Assembly: GCA_913020445.1 (NCBI GenBank)
Contig: CAJWAR010000006.1
Location: 47,507-111,506, forward strand
Reading direction: 5' to 3'
DNA from: an uncultured Rhodospirillaceae bacterium
Lineage (GTDB): Bacteria > Pseudomonadota > Alphaproteobacteria > Rhodospirillales > UBA2165
DNA length: 64,000 bases
Both the position numbers and the translations under genes were made by a program. Positions 1-9,299 of the stretch are shown here, piece after piece; position 1 is the first letter of the stretch; each line of letters begins with the position of its first letter. The notes below the pieces were generated by a model. It was not told where the DNA came from. It saw only the letters and a list, made by a program, of their open reading frames with translations, and made no database searches.

Positions 1-504
1 CCAGTCAAAGCCGACACGGGCGGCGCGCTTTTGCAGTTTAAAAGCACGGAGCAGGGCGGGCAGGCCTTTCGCCACCCCAGCCAAAACGCGAGAGTCATCA
101 GATCTCTCAGCCCGCTCTTTGGCCTTTTGCTCTTCCCAGGCCAGCGTCTGTTGCTGGGCATTCTCGACATCGGTTGAGCCAAATACATGGGGATGACGGC
201 GCACCATCTTATCACTGATCGCTTCAACCACATCATCGAAAGTGAAGGCATTATCCTCGGCCGCCATTTGGGTGTGATAGATTACCTGCAGGAGTAAATC
301 ACCGAGCTCGTCTTTGAGCGCCGCCATATCCTGATGATCGATGGCGTCGGCGACTTCGTAAGCCTCTTCGATCGTGTAGGGCGCGATGGTTTCATAGGTT
401 TGCTCGATATCCCACGGACAGCCGTCATCCGGGTCGCGCAACCGTTCCATGATATATTTCAACCGCTCGATACCGCGGAGATTTTTGGTGTTTAAATCAT
501 CCAT
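1..504 (-). CDS. mazG: MazG nucleoside triphosphate pyrophosphohydrolase, C-terminus cut by window edge
   Basis: The minus-strand frame from ATG at 504 is open to base 1, giving 168 residues. It begins MDDLNTKNLRGIERLKYIM and contains the MazG hallmarks CPWD (about residue 29), the acidic EEAYEVADA and ELGDLLLQV helices that bind metal in the MazG all-alpha NTPase family, and RRHPHVFG. The last visible residues, AARVGFDW, match the end of the first MazG domain. MazG hydrolyses (d)NTPs to NMP and pyrophosphate, cleaning the nucleotide pool. The remainder lies beyond the left edge. It is divergent from the FecR-domain gene, with about 98 bp between their starts. Confidence 0.93.
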   Translation of the reverse strand, partial: MDDLNTKNLRGIERLKYIMERLRDPDDGCPWDIEQTYETIAPYTIEEAYEVADAIDHQDMAALKDELGDLLLQVIYHTQMAAEDNAFTFDDVVEAISDKMVRRHPHVFGSTDVENAQQQTLAWEEQKAKERAERSDDSRVLAGVAKGLPALLRAFKLQKRAARVGFDW

Positions 505-602
505 TTTTGGAATGTTTTTAGATTTCTGCCATTGTTATGCTACATAAGACTAAGTCTTAAAGTCATACACTAAAAAGCCCCACAACTGAACGAGGCATTC
601 GC

Positions 603-1250
603 ATGTTTGGCAAATTAAAATCATTTGGCACCATCGGTATCATTATCACGATCGCCACCTTGACCGGTGCGGCGACGCTAAGCGAGACCGAAACCGACGA
701 AATTGTCGGCAGTGTTGTGCAAATCCAAGGATCTGCTATTGCGCTGCAGGATGCAACGCCGCGCATACTTAAAGCGCAATCCAAAATTTTTATGGGCGAT
801 GTGATCTCAACCGGCAAAGCCAGCCGGGTCGCCATTAAAATGATCGATGATGCCCAATTTAATCTCGGCGCCCGCACCAATTTCGTCGTTGAAGAATATT
901 TCCTCAAACCCAAAGACAGCAATGCCGCCGTCCGGTTGTTATCGGGTGCGGTCGGTATCATCACCGGCAAGATCGCCTCACTGGACCGCCGTCCTTTTGT
1001 GCTTAAGACAGCAACCGCAACCATTGGCGTCCGCGGCACCACGTTCTGGGGTGGCGAGCTTGACGGCATCCTGCAATTTGCCTTGCTCAAAGGGAAGGGG
1101 ATTGAGGTTTCCAACCGAGCCGGCAGCGTCGTTTTAACTGGGATCGGGCAGGGCACCTCGGTGAAAGATGAAAACACGGCACCGACGCCGCCGAAAATGT
1201 GGGGCCAAGGGAAGCTTGACCGGGCGGCGGCAATGACCAACCCGCGCTAA
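603..1250 (+). CDS. FecR-domain secreted/periplasmic protein
   Basis: 215 residues. An N-terminal hydrophobic segment (residues about 8-25, IGIIITIATLTGAATLS) looks like a signal peptide or anchor. Residues about 35-170 fit the FecR beta-sandwich domain: VGSVVQIQGSAIAL, a GDVISTGKASRVAIKM stretch, then FVLKTATATIGVRGTTF, the typical TPxATIGVRGTxF signature. FecR domains occur in anti-sigma regulators and in standalone exported proteins. No sigma factor or TonB receptor is nearby, so this is more likely a standalone exported FecR protein. A GAGG Shine-Dalgarno sequence lies about 9 bases before the ATG. Exact role unknown. Confidence 0.8.
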   Translation: MFGKLKSFGTIGIIITIATLTGAATLSETETDEIVGSVVQIQGSAIALQDATPRILKAQSKIFMGDVISTGKASRVAIKMIDDAQFNLGARTNFVVEEYFLKPKDSNAAVRLLSGAVGIITGKIASLDRRPFVLKTATATIGVRGTTFWGGELDGILQFALLKGKGIEVSNRAGSVVLTGIGQGTSVKDENTAPTPPKMWGQGKLDRAAAMTNPR

Positions 1251-1262
1251 ATTTTAATTAGT

Positions 1263-2003
1263 TCAAAATCCGCAAGGCGGGCAGAGTTTGCGCAAAGTTC
1301 CGTCATTCACCATGGCCAACAAGGCGTTGCTAAGTGGGGCATTTAGGGCCGCATGTTCTTTATGGATATACAAATAGGCAAAAGTCGATTCCAACGGCGG
1401 TTCAAAAACCATGAGGGTGCGGTAGTTTTCTTTTTTCACCCATTGTCTGGCGAGGAACATCGGTACCAAGCCGACATCCGCACGACCCCGGGCCACCATA
1501 TCAAAAATATTCTTTATCTTTGGCACGCCCATTTTGTTATTAAATTTCGCCACGCGCCCGACGATAAATTTAGCGTCCCGAAAATAAACAATCGTGAGAG
1601 GTGCTAGTGAATTCCATCCAGACACCTTAAAATTTGCCGATTTTTGCGCGATTGCGACGACCGGTATGCGGAAAAGTGGCTGGGAAACAATGATGGCATT
1701 GCCGGTCTTACCAGCGGGTTTTTTTGTCCGCAGAAATTGACCATCGATATTTCCCGCATTTAGTTCACGAACGCCGCGTACTGCCGGCAAACTGATTAAT
1801 TGTATCTTTCGGTCGATCCGTCGAAACGCCTCGAGTACCACCCGATCAAGAAAACCGTCATGATTTTTGGTCGACATCGGCGCTGGCGAATGCGTTGCGA
1901 TAATCAGAGGGGGTTCGGCCCAAGCGTTGTTCAGTAATACTATATTGCTGATGAAAAGAAACAGAATGAACGCTGGTATTCTAAAAACCATTAAAATTGG
2001 CAT
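1263..2003 (-). CDS. Periplasmic solute-binding-like protein (SBP_bac_3 type)
   Basis: 246 residues with a signal peptide at about 1-29 ending NNAWA. The mature part starts EPPLIIATHSPAPMS and continues with GFLDRVVLEAFRRI, the usual start of family 3 extracellular solute-binding folds, in which a bilobed domain binds amino acids or other small ligands. A later VARGRADVGLVP stretch matches the domain-crossover region of this family. No ABC permease or ATPase gene is adjacent, so it may be an orphan binding protein or a sensor partner. It is convergent with the FecR-domain gene, leaving only 12 bp between their ends. Ligand not predictable. Confidence 0.7.
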   Translation of the reverse strand: MPILMVFRIPAFILFLFISNIVLLNNAWAEPPLIIATHSPAPMSTKNHDGFLDRVVLEAFRRIDRKIQLISLPAVRGVRELNAGNIDGQFLRTKKPAGKTGNAIIVSQPLFRIPVVAIAQKSANFKVSGWNSLAPLTIVYFRDAKFIVGRVAKFNNKMGVPKIKNIFDMVARGRADVGLVPMFLARQWVKKENYRTLMVFEPPLESTFAYLYIHKEHAALNAPLSNALLAMVNDGTLRKLCPPCGF

Positions 2004-2167
2004 CCCTGCTATAAATCCCTATATCTTAAATTTGAGGAGAGTATTCTGATATTCAAGCTAATTTTGAATAAAATCGGATATTTATTTGAAAATTAAAGAC
2101 TTATCTTGTTTAGTCGTGGGATAAATAAAGAACGCAGCATAAAAAATCAGAAGAATAGGGGGCTCTT

Positions 2168-3040
2168 ATGGGAATCGTTACGACAGTCGTTCTGCCACTC
2201 GCTTTGGCTTTCATTATGTTTACGCTCGGGCTCGGGCTTACGGTGGCGGATTTTGTCCGGGTCGCCAGCCAGCCCAAGGATTTTGTCGTCGGCTTGATTT
2301 CGCAAGTCATCCTCTTGCCGCTGGTTGGTTTCGCACTGCTGAACATTTGGCCGGGAATTGCCCCCGAAATAGCATTGGGCGTGATGATTATTGCCGCTGC
2401 CCCCGGGGGCGTGACGTCTAATATTCTGACCTCCTTTGCCAAGGGCGACGTTGCCTTGTCGATCTCGCTGACCGCCATTATCAGTCTCTTAAGCGTACTG
2501 ACCATTCCGTTTATCGTCGTGTTTTCCTACGGCTATTTTGTCGGTGAGGGAACGACGGGTGATATTTCGATCGCCAGAACTGCGGTCAGCGTGTTCCTGA
2601 TCGTCACGGTGCCGGTAATTTTCGGCCTCATTGTCCGCCGTTATGCCGAGAGCTTTGCGCTGCGTTTTGAAGGCATCGGCCAGAAAATCTCAGCCGTGTT
2701 GTTTGCCCTCGTGTTGCTGGGCGCAGTCGTGCAAGAGCGTAACAATATTGTCGAATTTTACGCCCAAGCCGGCGGCATTACCCTGGCGCTCAACGTTATT
2801 ATGCTGGCGCTGGCCTGGTTTTTGGCTCAGGTGTTCGGCTCAGGTATCAAGCAGCGCATCGCCATTTCAATCGAATGCGGGTTGCAAAACGGCACTCTCG
2901 CCATCGCTGTCGCGACATTGCTGTTCGGCGGCGGCGCAACGGTGATCCCGGCGGCAACTTACAGCCTGACCATGTTCGCCACGGCTTTGATCTTTATCTG
3001 GTGGTTGCGGCGGTCCGTGGTGGCACGGGCGAGTATGTAG
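2168..3040 (+). CDS. Bile acid:sodium symporter (BASS) family transporter
   Basis: 290 residues, almost wholly hydrophobic, with about nine to ten membrane segments. BASS features are FTLGLGLTVADF in the first hairpin, a GVMIIAAAPGGVTSN motif (about residues 73-88, the crossover helix with small residues and Pro) and IECGLQNGTLAIAVATLLF near the C-terminus, the second crossover equivalent to E-x-G-x-QN. Proteins of this family couple sodium to uptake of organic anions such as pantoate, pyruvate, sulfonates or bile acids. A strong AGGGGG ribosome site lies just before the ATG. The gene stands alone and its substrate cannot be read from the sequence. Confidence 0.88.
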   Translation: MGIVTTVVLPLALAFIMFTLGLGLTVADFVRVASQPKDFVVGLISQVILLPLVGFALLNIWPGIAPEIALGVMIIAAAPGGVTSNILTSFAKGDVALSISLTAIISLLSVLTIPFIVVFSYGYFVGEGTTGDISIARTAVSVFLIVTVPVIFGLIVRRYAESFALRFEGIGQKISAVLFALVLLGAVVQERNNIVEFYAQAGGITLALNVIMLALAWFLAQVFGSGIKQRIAISIECGLQNGTLAIAVATLLFGGGATVIPAATYSLTMFATALIFIWWLRRSVVARASM

Positions 3041-3068
3041 CAGAGAGGAGGGGGGAGTAATAAAAACC

Positions 3069-3129
3069 TCGGGGACATCTTGTGGGCAGTTTTTATCAGC
3101 TGCCACGCTCTCGACCAAGGTGTCCCCAA
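3069..3129. repeat. Imperfect hairpin element with GGGGACA boxes, copy A
   Basis: GGGGACATCTTG begins at 3071 and is answered by CAAGGTGTCCCC ending at 3127, a 12-bp inverted pair with one mismatch. Inside is a second stem, GTGGGCAG (3082-3089) against CTGCCAC (3100-3106), with one bulged base. The nested stem and the GGGGACA tips resemble REP-like palindromes of the kind mobilised by single-strand Y1 transposases. That comparison is an inference, and no transposase gene is present. Confidence 0.6.
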
Positions 3130-3214
3130 GCGCCGGATATGTTGGCACGAGGTTTCACCAAACCAAATATCGACGGTCCGATATTACGTTCAAAAGATGA
3201 TAAGGCTGCTTAAA

Positions 3215-3272
3215 GGGGACACTTTGGTAACGGTCTCAGGTGCGAGATAGGTCCAGCCAAAAAAGTGTCCCC
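3215..3272. repeat. Hairpin element with GGGGACAC boxes, copy B
   Basis: GGGGACACTTTGG starts at 3215 and is mirrored by CCAAAAAAGTGTCCCC ending at 3272. The outer 11 bases pair perfectly and the rest pairs with slippage in the A-tract. A short inner TCTC/GAGA stem lies at 3234-3247. It shares its outer box with copy A (3069-3129) and with the perfect inverted repeat at 18017-18090, so these look like members of one dispersed family. Confidence 0.6.
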
Positions 3273-3445
3273 ATAATAAGAGGGCAATCCACTTAAACAG
3301 TCCAAACATAATACGCACATATAATACAGATTGCCGCATAATGTATATTATGGAAAGTATGGGTGTTATGAGATAATTAGATTTAGTATCAATGTGTTAC
3401 AGCGCGTTTATCGATAACTTTATAAATCATTATCCACAGAACTTC

Positions 3446-4222
3446 CTAAACCTCAAAAACCATCCCGTCATAGGCCAGTTCGGCGTAATCCGGCAACCGT
3501 GCCGACACCGTATCGAAGTCAATACGATGGGATAAATGGGTTAAGATAAGCCGCCGCGGCTGGACGCGTTCGCCCCACTCCAGAACTTTGTCGACATGAG
3601 AATGGGTTGGATGCGGGTCTTGATCCCACAATGCGCCGACCAGCCAGGTATCGACGCCTTTGAGGGCGTCGAATGTTTCGTCCGGCAGTTCGACCGCATC
3701 GGTCGAATAGGCAAAATTATCAAACCTGAGCCCAAGCGTGCGTGAATAGCCGTGATCCTGATCCATGATGCTGATATTAAAATCACCAATATTGAATTCA
3801 TCACCGACGGCAATATCATGACGCGTCAGACACGGTTTATAGAAAAAATTGGTGTCATTATTAAGCGGCTCAAGCACATAACCGAAGCGTTCGGCAATTC
3901 TGTTCCAGGTGTTCGTATCCGCATAGGCCGGCAGCCAATCCTCGATCACCCGGTTAACCGCCCGCAAATCATCAATACCGTGCAGATGATCAGCGTGTCC
4001 GTGGGTATAAAGCACGGCGTCCAAGCGCTCGACCTGGGCAGCGAGCAACTGGGCGCGGAGATCAGGCGGCGTATCGACCAAAATGCGGGTGTTTTGATCT
4101 TCAACCAGGATCGCTGGCCGCAAGCGCAGGTTTTTGGGGTTTTTCAGGTCGGTCGTAGCCCAGCCTTCGCCGATCATCGGCGTGCCGCCGCTATGTCCGG
4201 AGCCTAAAATGGTGATTTTCAT
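3446..4222 (-). CDS. MBL-fold metallo-hydrolase, PhnP-like
   Basis: 258 residues of the metallo-beta-lactamase fold. It opens MKITILGSGHSGGTPMIG, and the metal-binding motif is THGHADHLHGIDDLR (HxHxDH), followed by an aspartate and histidines in DQDHG and THSHVDK and a final LTHLSHRID. The family includes PhnP phosphodiesterases and RNase Z-like enzymes and uses two metal ions to cleave phosphoesters. It sits 3 bp downstream of tatD, an arrangement I recognise from alphaproteobacteria where this hydrolase follows tatD. Cytoplasmic, no signal peptide. The natural substrate is not known. Confidence 0.88.
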   Translation of the reverse strand: MKITILGSGHSGGTPMIGEGWATTDLKNPKNLRLRPAILVEDQNTRILVDTPPDLRAQLLAAQVERLDAVLYTHGHADHLHGIDDLRAVNRVIEDWLPAYADTNTWNRIAERFGYVLEPLNNDTNFFYKPCLTRHDIAVGDEFNIGDFNISIMDQDHGYSRTLGLRFDNFAYSTDAVELPDETFDALKGVDTWLVGALWDQDPHPTHSHVDKVLEWGERVQPRRLILTHLSHRIDFDTVSARLPDYAELAYDGMVFEV

Positions 4223-4225
4223 CGA

Positions 4226-5008
4226 TCAGCCGGGTCTTTCGGCTTTGGAGAACAGCCGGAAAAAGTTGTCGGTTGTCTGCTTAGCCAAAGCATCAAGTGA
4301 AATACCAAAGATTTCCGCCGCTTTTTCGGCCGTGTGGGCAACGAAAGCCGGCTCATTGGGCTTACCACGATGCGGGATCGGCGCCAAAAAGGGCGCATCG
4401 GTCTCGACCAATATATGGTCCAAAGGCAGGGCTTTGACGGTTTCCCGGATCGGTTCAGCGGAATTAAAGGTGATAATACCCGAGAGCGAGATCGCCATGC
4501 CAAAGCTGACGGCGCATTTCGCGAGCTCCGGTCCGGCGCTGAAACAATGAATAAGCCCCGGAAAAGCCCCCTTTTTCTGCTCATCCTCGATGATTGCGAT
4601 GGTCCGCTCATCGGCATCGCGCGTATGGACAACGACCGGCAGCTGGGTTTCACGCGCCGCCGCAATATGAGTGCGAAAACTGCGTTCCTGCGCCTCACGC
4701 GGTGAATTATCATAATAGAAATCGAGCCCGGTCTCACCAATACCGACGACTTTCGGATGTTGGGTCAGTTCAACCAATGTCTCAACATCGGTTTCAGGCT
4801 CTTTACCAGACTCGTGCGGATGAATGCCGACCGTACACGCGACGTTGCCATGGGCTTCGGCGGTCGCTAAGACGCCTTCGAAATCGCTCAGCCGCGTGCC
4901 GATTGAGAGCATAAAGCCGACCCCGGCTTCGCTAGCGCGGGTAATTGCGCCCTCAATATCTTCAACGAGGCCGTCATAATTTAAGTGACAATGGCTATCA
5001 ACCAGCAT
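4226..5008 (-). CDS. tatD: TatD family metal-dependent DNase
   Basis: 260 residues, full length for TatD. It starts MLVDSHCHLNYDGL with the HxH metal motif, then GETGLDFYYD with the catalytic Glu, VVHTRDADE, GLIHCFSAG and LVETDAPFLAPIPHRGKPNEP, whose aspartate completes the TIM-barrel metal site. TatD enzymes are 3'-5' exonucleases or endonucleases acting on DNA and possibly RNA. The gene is co-directional with the MBL hydrolase (3-bp gap). In related genomes metG usually lies just upstream. Here metG is 5.4 kb away, with a molybdoenzyme and TRAP genes in between. Confidence 0.93.
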   Translation of the reverse strand: MLVDSHCHLNYDGLVEDIEGAITRASEAGVGFMLSIGTRLSDFEGVLATAEAHGNVACTVGIHPHESGKEPETDVETLVELTQHPKVVGIGETGLDFYYDNSPREAQERSFRTHIAAARETQLPVVVHTRDADERTIAIIEDEQKKGAFPGLIHCFSAGPELAKCAVSFGMAISLSGIITFNSAEPIRETVKALPLDHILVETDAPFLAPIPHRGKPNEPAFVAHTAEKAAEIFGISLDALAKQTTDNFFRLFSKAERPG

Positions 5009-5134
5009 GTATTTCTTTCACCATTCGGAATGTGGAGGCGCTTTGTAGCACCCTGCTCCCGATAAAGCTATTCCGCTATGCCTATACTTTCTGTATGGTT
5101 AAAACAGCGTAAACTGAAGCGAAAGAATTGCCCC

Positions 5135-7354
5135 ATGTCGATGATCCAAACCACTTGTAGATTATGCCTCGTGCGCTGCGGGATGCTGGTCGAAACCGAA
5201 GACAGTTCCGAAGCCGGCGGCGAGGCTGGCTCAAATTCACCACTCGGTAAGATCAAGAAATTCATCGGCGACCGGAAGCACCCGTTAAGCCAAGGCTATC
5301 TCTGCGTCAAAGGCAAAGCGTCGCTCGATATGATGGAAGCCGAAGATCGCGTGATCTATCCGCAACGCCGGGTCGGTGAACGCGGCTCCGGCCAATGGGA
5401 GCGCGTCAGCTGGGACGAAGCACTGCAGGATATCGCCGAACGCATGAACGCGATCATTGATGAGCATGGTGCCAGGGCAATTGCCGTCCAGGCGCTGCCG
5501 CCCAAGGAATACTACGCTTATGATTTGTTTCTGGAGGCCATCGGCAGCCCGACGTTTTTCAAGCACGATGCGCATAACTGCTTTACGCCGCAATTGATGT
5601 CGGACGTGCTGACTTTCGGCATGCTGACGACCTATATCAACTTCAAGAATGTCGAGGATTGTGAGACCATTGTTCTGTGGGGCGTTAATCTAACCGAGAC
5701 CAATGGCTCGAAAGCGGTTCGGGTCAGAGATGCCAAGCGCAAACATGGCGCTAAAACCATCGTTGTCGATCCGAGGCCAACGCGCTCAGCGCGGGAAGCC
5801 AATCTCTGGCTCCGCATCCGGCCCGGCACCGACGACGCCCTCGCCATGGGCATGATCAATCTGATGATAGAAAACGGCTGGTATGATGAGCAGTTCGTTA
5901 AAGACTGGACCATCGGCTTTGATGAATTGAAAGCCCGCGCGGCTGACTATACGCTTGAGCGTACTTCGAAGACCACGTGGATACCGGCAGCAGATATTCT
6001 TGAAGCGACCCGCTTATTCGCAACCTCCAAATCCTCCGCGCTCTATACCTTTATCGGTGCGACCATGGGCGGCAATTCGATCTCGACCCTGAGATTAATG
6101 GGCTTTTTGCCGGCTCTGACCGGCCGTTTGGATCAGGCCGGCAATAACTGCATTCATAAGCCCGTTAATATCAGAATGCCGAGCTATTACCGGCCCGGCG
6201 CCGAAGGCGATGATGATGAACGCCTCGCCGATCAAATCAGCGCCGATAAATTTCCCTTGTTGAGCGGGCCGACCGCCCTCACCGCCCCCTACCCCAATCC
6301 GTCCCATGTCATCGATGCGATGCTGACCGGTGAGCCTTATCCGGTTAAGGCCTTATGGACCGATTGCAATCCGATGGTCGGCCTCGAGGACAGCTACAAA
6401 GTACTGGAGGCACTGAAAACGCTCGATCTGCTGGTCGTCTCCGACATGTTTGAAAGCCCGACGGCGCATTTGGCTGATTATATTCTGCCGGTGACCAATC
6501 ATCTGGAAAGCAATGCCATCACTGAATATTCCGGGCTCAACATGGTGTCGGCGCGGGTCAAATGCACCGAGCCCCGCGGTGAAGTGCGTGAAGAAGCTGA
6601 TGTCGTTATGGAAGTGGCCCGCCGCATGGGCTATGGCGACAAGCTGCCGGTACAGAGTTACCAGGAATTGCTCGACTACCGCCTGGCGCCGCTCGGTATC
6701 ACCTTTGAAGAATTCGCTGAAATGGGCTCTTTTATCGGCCCGGATGAGCGGGGCAAATATGCCACCGGCAAGCTCCGGCCGGATGGTGAGCCCGGTTTTA
6801 TGACCCCTTCCGGTAAGATCGAATTCACCTCCAAACAGCTTGAGAAATATGGCTACGACCCCCTGCCGCTGGTTCAGGAACCGATGTTTAGCCCGCAGGA
6901 TGGCAATGGCGATCCGACCGCACTATCAGAGGACTATTCTCTGGTTTTGGTGACTGGCACGCGGGCTGTCGAGTTTTACTCGACCCTTGGTATATCCATT
7001 CCGCGCTTGCGTAAACGCCGTCCCTGGCCCGGTCTCGAGATGAGCCCGGAGACCGCCGAAGAATTTGGCTTAGTCGAAGGCGATTGGGCCAAGATCGAGG
7101 TGCCGACAACCGAGAACTCGATTGTCCGCCAAGTCGCCTTTATTCCAGGTATGCATCCTCGCGTCATTAATGCCGAAGGGCTCTGGTATATGCCGGGTGA
7201 GGATTTAATCGAGGGCACGCTCAAAGTCGGCGCCAATGTGCTGACGCCGCTCCGGGACGACATTGATCCAATAATGGGCGGCTCGACTGCGCGTTGTCTG
7301 TTGTGCCGGATAACAAAAGTTGAGGATCAAGTAACGGCGATTGCAGCAGAATAA
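5135..7354 (+). CDS. Molybdopterin (bis-MGD) oxidoreductase, DMSO reductase superfamily, acetylene-hydratase/thiosulfate-reductase-like
   Basis: I place the start at ATG 5135 (740 residues), because MSMIQTTCRLCLVRCGM begins right at the family's Fe-S domain. A longer frame from 5078 adds a non-conserved basic tail. An N-terminal [4Fe-4S] site is formed by C8, C11, C15 and C57. Cys149 in HDAHNCF sits where Mo or W is ligated in this family (Cys141 in acetylene hydratase). The central VVDPRPTRSA, IRPGTDDALAMGM and LWTDCNPMVG stretches bind the pterin. The C-terminal domain begins near LVLVTGTRAVEFYS. No Tat signal is visible, so it is probably cytoplasmic. No electron-transfer or membrane subunit is adjacent. 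The TAXI-TRAP operon converges on it from the other strand, leaving 3 bp. Substrate unknown. Confidence 0.88.
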   Translation: MSMIQTTCRLCLVRCGMLVETEDSSEAGGEAGSNSPLGKIKKFIGDRKHPLSQGYLCVKGKASLDMMEAEDRVIYPQRRVGERGSGQWERVSWDEALQDIAERMNAIIDEHGARAIAVQALPPKEYYAYDLFLEAIGSPTFFKHDAHNCFTPQLMSDVLTFGMLTTYINFKNVEDCETIVLWGVNLTETNGSKAVRVRDAKRKHGAKTIVVDPRPTRSAREANLWLRIRPGTDDALAMGMINLMIENGWYDEQFVKDWTIGFDELKARAADYTLERTSKTTWIPAADILEATRLFATSKSSALYTFIGATMGGNSISTLRLMGFLPALTGRLDQAGNNCIHKPVNIRMPSYYRPGAEGDDDERLADQISADKFPLLSGPTALTAPYPNPSHVIDAMLTGEPYPVKALWTDCNPMVGLEDSYKVLEALKTLDLLVVSDMFESPTAHLADYILPVTNHLESNAITEYSGLNMVSARVKCTEPRGEVREEADVVMEVARRMGYGDKLPVQSYQELLDYRLAPLGITFEEFAEMGSFIGPDERGKYATGKLRPDGEPGFMTPSGKIEFTSKQLEKYGYDPLPLVQEPMFSPQDGNGDPTALSEDYSLVLVTGTRAVEFYSTLGISIPRLRKRRPWPGLEMSPETAEEFGLVEGDWAKIEVPTTENSIVRQVAFIPGMHPRVINAEGLWYMPGEDLIEGTLKVGANVLTPLRDDIDPIMGGSTARCLLCRITKVEDQVTAIAAE

Positions 7355-7357
7355 TTT

Positions 7358-9244
7358 TTAAGCAGTTTCAAGCACGCCATGTTTATCTCGCTGACGCAGG
7401 TACAAGAGGCCAGCAAGCCCAATGGCTGAGACCACGACAACGAGGAGTGATTCCGTTCCGAGCCATATTGTCGAGCCGCCAATAAAGATTGCCCCCACCA
7501 GTAGCACTGTAGCCCAAATTAGGCCGAGCGCTGTCGTTGCCGAAAAATCCTGCAAGGCACGGGCCAGCATCCAACCGCCAATGACGGCCGATGAAACGGC
7601 CAGCGCAATCGCCAGCGGGTTGCCGATTAGTATCAGCGCCGGGTTAAAGACCCAAAGGAACGGCAACAGATAGGCAATGGCAGCAAGCTGGACACCGACC
7701 AGACCGGTGCGCCACATATCCGATCCCGCCAAACCGGCGGCAACCATACTGGCAACCGCAACCGGCGGCGTTAACATACTCAGCAGACCGAAATAAAACA
7801 GAAATAGATGCGCCGCCATTGGCACAATATTCATATCAATCAAAGCCGGCGCCACAACGGTTACCAGCACGATATAAACGGCTGCAGTTGGCATGCCCAT
7901 GCCGAGGATGATGGCAATAAATGCCGTGAGGATCAGCATTACCATGATACCCATACTCTTGCCGAGGGCGGTGAGCAGGAGCGCTAATTGAAATGCCAAG
8001 CCCGTTGCGTTTAAGACCCCGATAACCACACCGGCGGCGCCGCCGATTAAAATCAACGGCATCAGATTTTCACCACCACCAAAGATAAAATTGGACCACT
8101 CGGTCGCACTCGGCAAGCGGCGGTTCTTCACCACCATTAATATTGCCAAAGCAATGCAGGCGAACATCGCCGACAGCCCGGGATTAAAGCCAAGCCAGAA
8201 CAGATAATACAGCAACACCCCGATCGGCAGAATGAATAGCCAGCCCTTGACAAACACTTGAAACGGCACGGGCAGATCGGATTTGGGCAGGCCTGCTAAA
8301 CCGAAACGCGCCGCTATGGCGTCTACCTGCAAGAACAACACGAGAAAATAAAGCACTGCCGGGATCAAGGCCGCCAACACGACATCCTGATAAGGTACTT
8401 CCAAAAACTCAGCGATGATGAACGCCGTCGCGCCCATAATCGGCGGCGCGATTTGTCCACCGTTGGAGGCTACCGCCTCAATGGCCGCGGCATACTTAGC
8501 TTGAAATCCGGCTTTTTTCATCAAAGGTATAGTGACGATACCGGTGGACATGATGTTGCCAACGGTGGAGCCTGAAATGGAACCGAAAGCAGCGGAGGCA
8601 ACCACGGCAACTTTGGCAGGGCCGCCGCGTCGATGGCCCATCCAGCCTAACGCCAGATCATTGAAAAAGGCAGAACCACCACTGATTTCAAGTAGCTTGC
8701 CAAAGAGGATAAAGGCCAAGACCAACTGGGCGATGACACGCAACACCAATCCCGGTATGCCGTTATTGTCTGCGTAGAGATACAACACCACCTTGGTCGG
8801 CGGAAACACTTCGGCTTCAAAAGGTGGCGGCAGATGATCGCCGAAAAATGCGTAGACGATGATTATCCAGACGAGGCCGGCGATAATTCCGCCAGCAGCT
8901 TTGCGTAAACCTTCGAGCATCAGGACGATGGCGATAACGCCCGGCACCCACATATCAAGGGTGCGGTCGGCCATGCGCAGCATCCAGTTCTCAAAATTCC
9001 AGGACATCCAGAACCAACTGCCGATCGCCAGCAAACCGAGGAGAATTTCAAGGTTGCCGGCTTTTTCGCCGTATGGTTTTTGGATGAAAGCCGCTGCAAT
9101 AGAGAGGCCGAGAAGAACCACCACCACTTGTTGAAAAGTAAGCGCCATACCCAGCCGGTCTGGAACAGCAAAAATCCAGCCGATTCCGACAATGGTAATC
9201 GAGCCGAGAATGGCTCGAGAGTAGAGATGGGTCACCCGTTCCAT
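7358..9244 (-). CDS. TRAP transporter permease, fused small and large subunits (DctQM type)
   Basis: 628 residues with roughly 16 or more membrane helices. The first about 130 residues are the DctQ-like small subunit and the rest the DctM-like large subunit. DctM motifs include GSISGSTVGNIMSTGIVTIP, ASNGGQIAPPIMGATAFII and LGMGMPTAAVYIVLV. The fused form is usual for TRAP systems that use TAXI-family binding proteins, and a TAXI gene lies 55 bp upstream in the same direction. The system imports an organic acid or similar solute with sodium. Its 3' end nearly meets that of the molybdoenzyme (3 bp), so substrate import for that enzyme is a reasonable guess, not shown. Confidence 0.93.
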   Translation of the reverse strand: MERVTHLYSRAILGSITIVGIGWIFAVPDRLGMALTFQQVVVVLLGLSIAAAFIQKPYGEKAGNLEILLGLLAIGSWFWMSWNFENWMLRMADRTLDMWVPGVIAIVLMLEGLRKAAGGIIAGLVWIIIVYAFFGDHLPPPFEAEVFPPTKVVLYLYADNNGIPGLVLRVIAQLVLAFILFGKLLEISGGSAFFNDLALGWMGHRRGGPAKVAVVASAAFGSISGSTVGNIMSTGIVTIPLMKKAGFQAKYAAAIEAVASNGGQIAPPIMGATAFIIAEFLEVPYQDVVLAALIPAVLYFLVLFLQVDAIAARFGLAGLPKSDLPVPFQVFVKGWLFILPIGVLLYYLFWLGFNPGLSAMFACIALAILMVVKNRRLPSATEWSNFIFGGGENLMPLILIGGAAGVVIGVLNATGLAFQLALLLTALGKSMGIMVMLILTAFIAIILGMGMPTAAVYIVLVTVVAPALIDMNIVPMAAHLFLFYFGLLSMLTPPVAVASMVAAGLAGSDMWRTGLVGVQLAAIAYLLPFLWVFNPALILIGNPLAIALAVSSAVIGGWMLARALQDFSATTALGLIWATVLLVGAIFIGGSTIWLGTESLLVVVVSAIGLAGLLYLRQRDKHGVLETA

Positions 9245-9299
9245 GGTGACCCACTCTCGTTAAATGACCTGAACATCACAGGCACTCTAACTGGATTGA

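Larger units (their letters stand above)
3041..3445. other. 405-bp non-coding gap holding three hairpins
   Basis: I see no credible gene between the BASS gene and the MBL hydrolase. The region holds three inverted repeats: two bounded by GGGGACA/TGTCCCC boxes (described separately) and a small perfect stem AATATCG/CGATATT at 3166-3172 and 3179-3185 with a 6-nt loop. After 3275 the sequence becomes AT-rich without obvious structure. Confidence 0.7.

Noticed and set aside
5078..5134. 19-residue N-terminal extension of the molybdoenzyme
   Set aside because: Basic, non-conserved in type and not a Tat signal; the family starts at the Cys motif.
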